From Deltaproteobacteria bacterium (GTDB taxonomy: Bacteria > Desulfobacterota > UBA8473), in contig DAOWME010000027.1 in assembly GCA_030643245.1 (NCBI GenBank), forward strand, positions 1 to 19,013: a DNA stretch of 19,013 nucleotides. Reading direction: 5' to 3'. Shown piece after piece: positions 1 to 6,814 of this stretch; within the stretch, counting starts at the first letter, position 1; each line of letters opens with the position of its first letter. The translations under genes were made by a program, and so were the position numbers. The notes under the pieces were generated by a model. The model was not told where the DNA came from. It did no database searches and was given only the letters and a program-made list of their open reading frames with translations.

Positions 1-986
1 CTGTCATAATACGGCCAGTGAAAGTAATCGGGACGATTAGGCATTGCAAACTCATGGGTCTCGTATCTCGCCAGAACCTGGATAAAATGATCGAACTGGA
101 GAGATTCCTGCAAGTTTCCGGGCGGTTGTGCAGGAACGCGTTCGCATACCTCAGAAATACGCAACAACTCTTCTTTCCGGTCCGGATCGGTCTCAAAATT
201 CTCGGCCACTATCCGGGCCAGCCTCGCGTAGCGGTTGGCATACCGGATACCGGCCTCCAACACCGTTTGCATCGCTTCCCACCTCGGCAACTTCTCGTAC
301 AGTGGGAGAAGCTCCGGCGAGGGGTTCCCTTGCAGTCTCTCTTCCGTCTCCTCCATGGACCGGTCAATCATGTCGAGTATCGCTTCAAATCCCTGAAAGA
401 TAAAACTATAGTCCTTCGTCGCATAACCAAAGGAAGATGAGGGAGACCCGGCCACGACGGCACCGCTCATATATTTAACCGCATCCTCCGGGTCCATCAG
501 TTTGGCCAGTTTCTCCAGAGCTGTCCGGCCGGCCCAGTAATCGTTTAACTCGGCTATGATCTTCAAGGACTCTTCCTCGGGTTCCGGTATGACTCCCTGC
601 TCGTTGTAAACCTCCTCGTTTACCATACCGGCAGACTGCCACTGCCAGACCATCTCATGGGGCCCGCTCCCGACACAACCCACGAGCTGTGCGTGGTCGG
701 TAATGAAGATGGGTGTGTTGTCGAATACATGGGCCAGGGCGCGGGCCTTCTGGAGCATGATCGGTTCACCCTCGTTCTCCTTCCATGCCTCGGTAAAGAG
801 CTGGGGAAAGGTAAGGTCGATCTTTAAACCGGGGGGGTAAAGTCCTCCGATAGCTCCTTTCTTCCAGACCGCCTTTCGCAGATAATCGAGGCGTTTGGAG
901 CGGCTCTTTTCCGCCGCCCACCACCATTGCTGCTTTTCTTCCATCTCTTTGATATCTTTGCCCTTTCCAATTCCTGCTGTTGCCAT
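1..986 (-). CDS. Glycyl radical enzyme GRE4, N-terminal part (runs off window)
   Basis: Reading leftward from an ATG at 986, the frame stays open to the window edge, giving 328 residues. An AAAGGAGGG ribosome binding site lies about 7 nt upstream. The protein matches the PFL-like barrel N-terminus: a helix with KRLDYLRKAVWKKGA near residue 32, EAWKENEGEPIM near 67, FDNTPIFITDHAQLVG near 89, and a later CERVPAQPPGNLQESLQFDHF stretch. The last corresponds to the C-(D/E)-WVPANPARSF block of the other GREs here. It is clearly more divergent from GRE1-3 than they are from one another, and begins with an unusual Trp-rich WWWAAEKSRSKRLDYL segment. The active-site cysteine and glycyl radical loop lie beyond the window, so the subfamily (X-succinate synthase-like, decarboxylase-like or other) is unresolved. 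It is preceded by 437 bp of intergenic DNA, so it probably has its own promoter. Confidence 0.85.
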   Translation of the reverse strand, partial: MATAGIGKGKDIKEMEEKQQWWWAAEKSRSKRLDYLRKAVWKKGAIGGLYPPGLKIDLTFPQLFTEAWKENEGEPIMLQKARALAHVFDNTPIFITDHAQLVGCVGSGPHEMVWQWQSAGMVNEEVYNEQGVIPEPEEESLKIIAELNDYWAGRTALEKLAKLMDPEDAVKYMSGAVVAGSPSSSFGYATKDYSFIFQGFEAILDMIDRSMEETEERLQGNPSPELLPLYEKLPRWEAMQTVLEAGIRYANRYARLARIVAENFETDPDRKEELLRISEVCERVPAQPPGNLQESLQFDHFIQVLARYETHEFAMPNRPDYFHWPYYD

Positions 987-1423
987 TTTCTGCCCTCCTT
1001 TACACACATCAAACGAAAAAAGGTTACACTCAACTTAGGGACGTGGCCGAAATAGTCGTTCGTCCCCGAACAAGAATGAATGGAACACAACGGACAGCCG
1101 TTGAAAACCATGACATTATCTGTCGTAGTCCGACAAAAGGGAAGGGGGAGTATATTCCGGTAAAGCATATGGAAAGTGTGGTTAGCGTTCAGCCGTAGAC
1201 CATGGCAACCGAAGAAGAGGAACTGATGGCTCATCAGCGAGAGGGGAGAGAGAATCTATTAGAACCAAATCGACCGTTTTGTTTCGTCGTGTCCCGCAGA
1301 TCTCGGACACTCAACACTCAACCGAGGAGGTCCCCTCGTCCGAGTGAAGTAGGATGGACTTGACGCACCCTCGGTGCGGCTTTGAAATATCGTTGACATG
1401 AGACAGATCACCATTGTAGAATT
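987..1423. other. 437-bp intergenic region between GRE4 and the gamma-subunit gene
   Basis: No convincing gene is seen on either strand. The region presumably holds the 3' end of the oxidoreductase operon and the leader of GRE4. On the gene-3' side there is a perfect 6-bp stem, CGCACC/GGTGCG with a 3-nt loop, at 1364-1378. It lies 45 nt past the gamma-subunit stop but has no T-run, so it is at best a weak terminator. A second dyad, CGAGG/CCTCG, lies at 1323-1338. Three further dyads sit at 1058-1135 and are listed separately. No clear -35/-10 pair or sigma-54 site was found. Confidence 0.5.
1058..1135. promoter_or_regulatory. Three evenly spaced dyads upstream of GRE4
   Basis: Three perfect short inverted repeats occur in 78 bp: GTTCG-N4-CGAAC (1058-1071), CAACGG-N4-CCGTTG (1088-1103) and TGTCG-N5-CGACA (1121-1135). 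Their centres are about 31 and 32.5 bp apart, close to three helical turns each. They lie 72 to 149 bp upstream of the GRE4 start codon. The half-sites are not identical, so this need not be one regulator's operator array. Regulatory function is inferred only from position and symmetry. Confidence 0.25.
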
Positions 1424-1987
1424 TTAAGGGTTCAGGGTCTGCCCTAATTCGAGTCCCCTCCTGAAGGCCTCCTTGTTGCGAGCCAACGTGGCCTCTCTGG
1501 CCCCATATCTCTTATCCAGCTCGGCCTCGATAAGCTCGGCCGGGAGTGCGTCGGTCACCTCAGTGAACACCCCGAGTAAGATTAGGTTGTTGACCACAGC
1601 CGCACCCATATTGATAGCTATCTCCATTCCCGCAACCGGGAGTAACCTGTAGTCCTCCCTTGACGGCTGTTCCTCCAGCCCTGCGCTCTCCACGATCATT
1701 AACCCGCCGGGTCGGACTCTGGGCTCGAAGGTTTTGAACTGAGACCCCTCAAAGATGAGTAACGCCTTGGCCTGGTCCAGTAGTGGGGAGCAGATCTCCT
1801 CATCGGAACAAACAACGGTGCACTCACAGAGTCCTCCCCGCCTGGCCACAGCATATGAGGGAGCCCAGGATACACGTTCATACCTCTTGAGACCAGCCCA
1901 GGAGAGCAGTTGCCCGGCCATGAGCACGCCCATCCCCCCAATTCCGGCCATGATTACTTCAACCCTTGAAGGTAATTTTTGTTCCAT
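1424..1987 (-). CDS. 2-oxoacid:ferredoxin oxidoreductase, gamma subunit
   Basis: A 187-residue protein of the POR/KOR gamma family, normal in length. The family signature GxGGxG is present as GIGGMGV (residues 15-21), where Met replaces the usual Gln. The conserved PSYxxxxRGG...CTVV block appears as PSYAVARRGGLCECTVV near residue 43. The gamma subunit packs on the alpha/beta catalytic core of enzymes that oxidatively decarboxylate 2-oxoacids to acyl-CoA with ferredoxin. It is the last gene of the ferredoxin-alpha-beta-gamma operon, 17 bp after the beta gene. The start is the ATG preceded by AAGGAGGAAG. Confidence 0.88.
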   Translation of the reverse strand: MEQKLPSRVEVIMAGIGGMGVLMAGQLLSWAGLKRYERVSWAPSYAVARRGGLCECTVVCSDEEICSPLLDQAKALLIFEGSQFKTFEPRVRPGGLMIVESAGLEEQPSREDYRLLPVAGMEIAINMGAAVVNNLILLGVFTEVTDALPAELIEAELDKRYGAREATLARNKEAFRRGLELGQTLNP

Positions 1988-2004
1988 AACTTCCTCCTTG
2001 ATCT

Positions 2005-2775
2005 TTATTCGATACGGTCAACGTTCTTGAATTCACCGAGAGGGAATTCAGGGATGACCTTTTCCTCAATCCACTCCAAGCTCTCCAACGGACTTAGATG
2101 CCAGTTTGGCGGGCAGGCTGAAATAACTTCAACATAACTGAGCCCAACATTGTTTATCTGCTTCTGGAAGGCTGTCTTTATGTATTTCTTGGTGCGTTTG
2201 TAATTAGCCAGGTTATTAAGAGCGCCGCGAGCGCTATAGGCCGTTCCCTTAAACCCCGCCGCCAGCTCAGCAACATGTGCCGGGTATCCCTCTCTGTCGG
2301 CAGTCCGGCCCTCGGGTGTGGTGGTCGTGCGCTGTTCCATCAAGGTAGTAGGCGCTAGTTGACCGCCGGTGGTTCCATAATTGGTATTATTTAACATTAT
2401 TATAGTGATCATTTCACCACGAGTTAAGGCGCCGATAAAAGGTCCGGCCCCAATGGCAATACAATCCCCGTCTCCTTGCAAACTGAATACGATTGTATCC
2501 GGGTGGATACGCTTGACAGCGGTGGCCAGATCAGGGGCACGACCATGACATGAACTTACAACATCAAAGTTTAAGGCGAATCCTGAGAAGGCATGGCAGC
2601 CTACGCCTATTATCAAGATGGCTCTATCGGCAATGCCAAGCTCATCTAAAACCTCGGCAATGAGGCGGGCCCCAACGGGATGCTGGCATCCGGGACAATA
2701 CAGCCCCCAAACCGGTAAATCAAGGCACAACTCCGGCCGTCCCCAAGCCCTCTCCTTCACTATCGAATTATTCAT
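2005..2775 (-). CDS. 2-oxoacid:ferredoxin oxidoreductase, beta (TPP-binding) subunit
   Basis: A 256-residue thiamine pyrophosphate-binding subunit. The TPP/Mg motif runs from GDGD (101-104) to NNTNYG (129-134), followed by TGGQLAPTT. Four cysteines fit the proximal [4Fe-4S] cluster of this family: C27 and C30 in YCPGC, C60 in VGCHAF, and C221 in ACPPNW. HGRAP (77-81) is the usual block of KOR/VOR beta subunits. The ATG overlaps the TGA of the alpha gene by 4 bp (ATGA), indicating translational coupling. The reaction is 2-oxoacid + CoA + oxidised ferredoxin to acyl-CoA + CO2 + reduced ferredoxin, and is reversible in some family members. The 2-oxoacid is not readable from the sequence. Confidence 0.92.
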   Translation of the reverse strand: MNNSIVKERAWGRPELCLDLPVWGLYCPGCQHPVGARLIAEVLDELGIADRAILIIGVGCHAFSGFALNFDVVSSCHGRAPDLATAVKRIHPDTIVFSLQGDGDCIAIGAGPFIGALTRGEMITIIMLNNTNYGTTGGQLAPTTLMEQRTTTTPEGRTADREGYPAHVAELAAGFKGTAYSARGALNNLANYKRTKKYIKTAFQKQINNVGLSYVEVISACPPNWHLSPLESLEWIEEKVIPEFPLGEFKNVDRIE

Positions 2776-3863
2776 AATAACCTCCTTATCTCTTGGAAAA
2801 CCCTGCCAGGGAGAATCATGCCGCCATCAGTGGGCATGTGACGGGCAGATATATCTAAAAGATGGACCTCAGCTTTTCCCTCAACTCCAATCCTGACATC
2901 GTCGACCAATAGCCCCATACTGTCTTCAGCTGCCAGGAACTTGCATCCAAGCTCCGCCTTTTCTTTGATCTGCTGATAAGGGAACGGCCACAGGGTTATC
3001 GGCCGAAGCAACCCGACTTTGAGATCCTGCTCACGGGCCATCTTGACCGCTTCTTTAGCGACACGCGCTACATATCCATAGGCGACCAGGATGATCTCGG
3101 CATCATCTGTTTGATAGGTTTCATACCTCACTTCAGTATCGGCCATCTTCTGATACTTTTCCTTCAAGTGATCGAGGAAATTTACATATGTAAAGTAAGG
3201 GGGTCCCGCAATTACTCCTCTCCCGTGAAGGATCATCCGACGCTTTCCATCCTTTTGCCGGCCTACACCTCTCACTGCCCAATCTTTCTCCGGAAGGGGA
3301 CCAAAGTCTATAGTCTTAATCTCCAGGTTCTCTGCTATCTGTCCAATGATGCCATCTGATAGCATAACTACCGGATTGAGGTATTTGTCAGCCAGGTAGA
3401 ACGCGAGCTGAATCAGATCGTGGACCTCCTGAACCGAGGCCGGGGCTAGGACAATATTTTTATAGCCCCCACCCCCACCACCCCTGGTGGCAGCCATATA
3501 GTCCATCTGGGAGTGCCTGATGCTACCGCCTCCAGGTCCGCCCCGTTGCACCAGCACTATAACGCAAGGGAGCTCGGCTCCGGCGATGCTCGATATCCCT
3601 TCCTGCATCAGTCCCCATCCAGGACTTGATGTTGAGGTTATGCACCGAACACCAGTGGATGCAGCCCCATAGAGCATATTTATCGACCCGGTTTCAGACT
3701 CCGTCTGCACAAAGACTCCTCCCCTTTTGGGTAGCTCCCGGGCAAACCATTCCGGGATCTCATTCTGAGGGGTTATTGGGTAACCGAAGAAATAAAGGCA
3801 GCCGGCACTCACCGCTGCCAAGCCGACTGCCTCGTTTCCTTGAACCAAGATTTTTTCTGTCAT
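2772..3863 (-). CDS. vorB: 2-oxoacid:ferredoxin oxidoreductase, alpha subunit (VorB-type)
   Basis: A 363-residue alpha subunit with GYPITPQNEIPEW at residues 27-39, ESETGSINM near 55, the EGISSIAGAELPCVIV block near 88, and a C-terminal domain II/III. The PITPQNEIPEW form, as I recall it, is typical of proteins annotated as 2-ketoisovalerate ferredoxin oxidoreductase alpha (VorB) rather than the PSTEI form of KOR. A branched-chain 2-oxoacid is therefore a reasonable but unproven substrate. A six-glycine loop lies at 128-133. The gene follows the ferredoxin gene by 24 bp and overlaps the beta gene by 4 bp. It starts at the ATG behind an AGGAGAAG ribosome binding site. A generic 2-oxoglutarate or aryl-2-oxoacid enzyme remains possible. 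Confidence 0.88.
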   Translation of the reverse strand: MTEKILVQGNEAVGLAAVSAGCLYFFGYPITPQNEIPEWFARELPKRGGVFVQTESETGSINMLYGAASTGVRCITSTSSPGWGLMQEGISSIAGAELPCVIVLVQRGGPGGGSIRHSQMDYMAATRGGGGGGYKNIVLAPASVQEVHDLIQLAFYLADKYLNPVVMLSDGIIGQIAENLEIKTIDFGPLPEKDWAVRGVGRQKDGKRRMILHGRGVIAGPPYFTYVNFLDHLKEKYQKMADTEVRYETYQTDDAEIILVAYGYVARVAKEAVKMAREQDLKVGLLRPITLWPFPYQQIKEKAELGCKFLAAEDSMGLLVDDVRIGVEGKAEVHLLDISARHMPTDGGMILPGRVFQEIRRLL

Positions 3864-3887
3864 CTCTTCTCCTCCTATTATACGACC

Positions 3888-4145
3888 CTAGCCAGCTTTA
3901 GCTTCTCCAGCTTCAACCCATCGATAGACATCAATGGCAAAGCTTGGGCACATCCACACACAAGCCCCGCAAGCGTTACACCTTTCAATGTCAACGATCT
4001 CGGGTAATAAGTACCCCTCGGGGGTAAACCTATCACCGCGAATCACAATGCAACCCCGAGGGCAGAACTTCTCACAATAGCGACATCCGCGACATCGCAC
4101 CTCGTCGATAACCACTTCAGCCTTTATCATTTTTGCTTTTGCCAT
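3888..4145 (-). CDS. 2x[4Fe-4S] ferredoxin subunit of 2-oxoacid oxidoreductase
   Basis: An 85-residue protein with two complete CxxCxxCxxxC(P) cluster motifs: C18, C21, C24 and C28, then C56, C59, C62 and C66. C32 is an extra cysteine. It is first in the ferredoxin-alpha-beta-gamma order, as in KorDABC/OorDABC operons, and would pass electrons from the TPP core to free ferredoxin. The ATG at 4145 is preceded by AAAGGAGAGG at a suitable distance. No other function is needed to explain it. Confidence 0.9.
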   Translation of the reverse strand: MAKAKMIKAEVVIDEVRCRGCRYCEKFCPRGCIVIRGDRFTPEGYLLPEIVDIERCNACGACVWMCPSFAIDVYRWVEAGEAKAG

Positions 4146-4186
4146 GGTCCTCTCCTTTCACTGCAGTCGTTGCAATCTCACCCCTG

Positions 4187-4199
4187 TGCCAGGTTGGCA
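4187..4199. promoter_or_regulatory. Dyad TGCCA-N3-TGGCA upstream of the ferredoxin gene
   Basis: A perfect 5-bp inverted repeat with a 3-nt centre lies about 42-54 bp upstream of the ferredoxin start codon. This position could serve as an operator or a small leader hairpin. No regulator gene is in the window, and a dyad this short can arise by chance. Confidence 0.2.
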
Positions 4200-4212
4200 A
4201 GCTTGATTCTTT

Positions 4213-4324
4213 GGCTCATGGGGCGAATTAGGTGAGAAGGGCAGACCAAGCCCCACAGCTGATTGATATTATACAAATATATTCCTCTACACTGAGCGTC
4301 ACCACCTATTTCGCCCCATGAGCC
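4213..4324. repeat. 112-bp element with 22-bp inverted terminal arms
   Basis: Arm 1 (4213-4234) and the reverse complement of arm 2 (4303-4324) agree at 21 of 22 positions; both begin GGCTCATGGGGCGAA. They enclose 68 bp of more AT-rich DNA. The element fills half of the space between the end of GRE1 and the oxidoreductase operon. It has no coding capacity and no obvious target-site duplication. It could be a MITE-like remnant, a large hairpin ending the GRE operon transcript, or a paired regulator site. No second copy was found in this window. Confidence 0.55.
4268..4273 (-). promoter_or_regulatory. Possible -10 box for the oxidoreductase operon
   Basis: The minus strand reads TATAAT exactly, inside the AT-rich centre of the 112-bp inverted-repeat element and 123 bp upstream of the ferredoxin start codon. 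No good -35 hexamer is found 16-18 bp further upstream (CTCAGT at 17 bp). The call therefore rests on the hexamer, the AT-richness and the position at the head of an operon. Confidence 0.25.
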
Positions 4325-4358
4325 GCACTAATTAGTTTATTGACACCTCGTCTTCCCT

Positions 4359-6761
4359 CTACTCGAAACTCAACTCCGTCCTCTTGATAATCTCATCCTG
4401 AACCCCTTCATCAAGCTGGACGAAAAATGCGCTGAACCCTGCCACCCTCACTACCAGGTCTTTATACTGGTCAGGTTTGAGTCGCGCATCTTCCAGGGTC
4501 TCTCTACTCACACAGTTGAACTGCACATGGGACCCGCCCAGGTCCATATAGGTCTTTATGAGGGAAAGCAGCTTTTTACACCCGTCTCTTGTCTCTAAGG
4601 CGGAGGGATGGAACTTCATATTAAGGTGGTTTGAGCCGTATTTTATGGTGTCTACCGCCGTGGCGGCAGATTTGGCCAAGGCGGTCGGACCTTCCATGTC
4701 CGTTCCCGGCGTGGCCGATACCGTGGCATCGGTCAAAGGAACACCGGCCTTCCTGCCACTCGGCAATGCCCCCACAGCCCTGCCAAAATTGAAGTGATTT
4801 GTGATGGAATAGGCATGTGGCACGGAATGCCTGTCCGCCCAGTCATTCATCTGCTGGTGCACTTTTTCGTAATGCTCATATATCTCTCTTGTTATACTAT
4901 CAACGTAAGGATCGTCATTTCCGAATTTTGGGGCGTCAAGGCACATCTTCATGACCCTATCGTAACCGTTCCCCTCAAAGTTTGCTTTGAGGGCATCTTT
5001 CAGCTCATTCATGGTAATCTTTTTATCGTCAAAGACCAGTTTTTTTATGGCAGCCAGGGAGTTTGCCGCATCAATGGCCGCTGAAGGGTTCGAACCCATA
5101 GCCCTGTATTTTGTCCCGCCGGCTGTTGCATCAATGCCGGTCTCGATACATCCATCAATTACAGTCGACTGAAATGGCGTAGGGTGAATTTCCGCCTCGA
5201 TAGCGAAGAGGATGTTGTGGAAACGACGCTGCAGTGGTATAAAATAGCTGATATTCTCTTTATACGCATTAAAGAGATCTTCAAAAGACTCGAATTTCTC
5301 CGCATCCCCTGTCTCAGGACCCAACTGTTCCCCGCTCACAGGGTCCATGCCATTATGTAAGGCCAGTTCAACGTACTTGGCCATATTCGGGGAAGATTCC
5401 CATGTCGCCGCCGAAGATCCTTGAATTATGGTTTGGATACACCCCGCCTGGGCAATATCCCTTGCCTCCTCCATGGTTATGCCCGGATAGTGAAACAGGT
5501 TGCGTTTCATAGCCACATCCGTACCGAAAAAAGCGGGTTGTCCCAAACCGGTGTCCCTCACAACCTCCACCCCTTTTATCAGAAAGTCTTCAGAGAGCTT
5601 GTCGTGATACATCATGTGAACGGTGGGCTGGGGCAACTGTATCCTCCTCTGGGCCTCCAATATAAGCCAATCTACTTCATTGGTAGCATCCTTCCCGTCC
5701 GGGGTATACCCACCAACAACGATAATGTTGCCCGTATGACCTTGTGACTGGCTGTGGGCGACTCCGCCCAGGAAGAAGCCCGCCTCTACGATCTTTAAGA
5801 AGACCATCTCGAGAAGTTCAATAGCCTCTTCTTCGGTTATCTTCCCCTCCTCTTTATCCTTCTTGTAGAACGGGTACAGGTACTGAGGCATCCTTCCCGG
5901 GGCAATGGCCACAGGGCCGGTCTCGATATACGCCACGCAATGGATAAACCAGAAGGACTGCAATGCCTCATAGAATGACCTGGCAGGGTTTGCAGGAACC
6001 CAATCACATGTTTCGGCAATCTTTTCCATCTCAGCCTTTCTCGCCGGGTCATTTTCCTTGCCTGCCATTTCTCTCGCCAGCTTCGCGTATCTACCGGCCC
6101 AATGAATGACAGCATTGAGGCACCGAAGCATCGATTGGTAGAAATACTTCTTGTTTATCACCTCAATGTTATCCATGGGGAGCGCGGCCATCTGCTCCTC
6201 TATCTCTTCCATGATCCCTTTCAAACCCTTATTCAGCACTTTGCCGTAGTTTATACTCGTAGATCCCTGGGGAAACCCGCCACCATCGGCCCAGACCCTC
6301 GTCTTCTGAAACCTCTTTGCATCTATGCCGGTGGTTTCACGGAAGAGGTCATGGGTCCGCTTATAGGCATTTATGTCATACCAGTAATCCACAACTTCCT
6401 GGAGTAACGCCATATTCTCATCATCGGTACCGCCCAGTCTTCCCTTTACCCCGCAATAATCGCCGATCTCCCTGCGCATCCACCGGCAGGCTACCTCCGG
6501 ATAGGGATAGATCGCCTGTCTCTCCTTACCCTGACTCCCAACAAAGATATTGTCATCTATGTAGATGGTTTTGTTCAATAGAATCTTTTCGAGTAGTTTA
6601 CCCCGTCTTACTATTGTTGGTTCTCCCTCCGTCTCTCTGTAAGTCTCTAAAAGGAATTTAGCCCGTTCAGTATCTAAAGTCTGAGGGTTACTGACCACAT
6701 CCCCCTTTAACCTTCTGACCCTTTCACTCAATAGTGACTTTGCATCCTCTCTCGCAGCCAT
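4359..6761 (-). CDS. Glycyl radical enzyme GRE1 (PFL-like family, reaction unknown)
   Basis: An 800-residue GRE of full length for the family. The C-terminal radical loop RVAGFSAF places the radical glycine at G775. The active-site cysteine is C441 in AQAGCIQTIIQGSS. The residue two after it is Gln443, where known eliminases such as glycerol dehydratase and choline lyase have Glu. Pyruvate formate-lyase instead has adjacent cysteines. So this is neither a standard dehydratase nor a PFL. The start ATG has AAAGGAGGT 9 nt upstream. It is the last gene of the probable seven-gene operon, 53 bp after ACAD1, and needs activation by the radical SAM protein at 7978-8904. It aligns without gaps to GRE3 at roughly 85-90% identity by eye. 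Cytoplasmic; no signal peptide. Confidence 0.93.
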   Translation of the reverse strand: MAAREDAKSLLSERVRRLKGDVVSNPQTLDTERAKFLLETYRETEGEPTIVRRGKLLEKILLNKTIYIDDNIFVGSQGKERQAIYPYPEVACRWMRREIGDYCGVKGRLGGTDDENMALLQEVVDYWYDINAYKRTHDLFRETTGIDAKRFQKTRVWADGGGFPQGSTSINYGKVLNKGLKGIMEEIEEQMAALPMDNIEVINKKYFYQSMLRCLNAVIHWAGRYAKLAREMAGKENDPARKAEMEKIAETCDWVPANPARSFYEALQSFWFIHCVAYIETGPVAIAPGRMPQYLYPFYKKDKEEGKITEEEAIELLEMVFLKIVEAGFFLGGVAHSQSQGHTGNIIVVGGYTPDGKDATNEVDWLILEAQRRIQLPQPTVHMMYHDKLSEDFLIKGVEVVRDTGLGQPAFFGTDVAMKRNLFHYPGITMEEARDIAQAGCIQTIIQGSSAATWESSPNMAKYVELALHNGMDPVSGEQLGPETGDAEKFESFEDLFNAYKENISYFIPLQRRFHNILFAIEAEIHPTPFQSTVIDGCIETGIDATAGGTKYRAMGSNPSAAIDAANSLAAIKKLVFDDKKITMNELKDALKANFEGNGYDRVMKMCLDAPKFGNDDPYVDSITREIYEHYEKVHQQMNDWADRHSVPHAYSITNHFNFGRAVGALPSGRKAGVPLTDATVSATPGTDMEGPTALAKSAATAVDTIKYGSNHLNMKFHPSALETRDGCKKLLSLIKTYMDLGGSHVQFNCVSRETLEDARLKPDQYKDLVVRVAGFSAFFVQLDEGVQDEIIKRTELSFE

Positions 6762-6814
6762 CTTATCGTACCTCCTTTTATTGGTTTAACGTAATATTGA
6801 AATTAACTATCCTT

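Noticed and set aside
1..986. Calling GRE4 a benzylsuccinate or alkylsuccinate synthase
   Set aside because: The N-terminal style is suggestive, but the diagnostic active-site region is outside the window and no small accessory subunits are seen upstream.
824..1234. 136-codon minus-strand frame across the GRE4 start
   Set aside because: It overlaps GRE4 in another frame, has no ribosome binding site and reads like random translation of a leader and a shadow frame.
1393..1421. Plus-strand promoter beginning TTGACA near the end of the gamma-subunit gene
   Set aside because: The -10 position reads GTAGAA, a poor match, and it would only drive antisense RNA.
4175..4196. Sigma-54 promoter (TGGCAC ... 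TTGC) upstream of the ferredoxin gene
   Set aside because: The GG and GC elements are separated by 15 bp instead of the required 10.
4359..6761. Naming GRE1-3 pyruvate formate-lyase, glycerol dehydratase or choline lyase
   Set aside because: The adjacent Cys-Cys of PFL and the Gly-Cys-x-Glu of the eliminases are both absent; only the fold and radical loop are shared.
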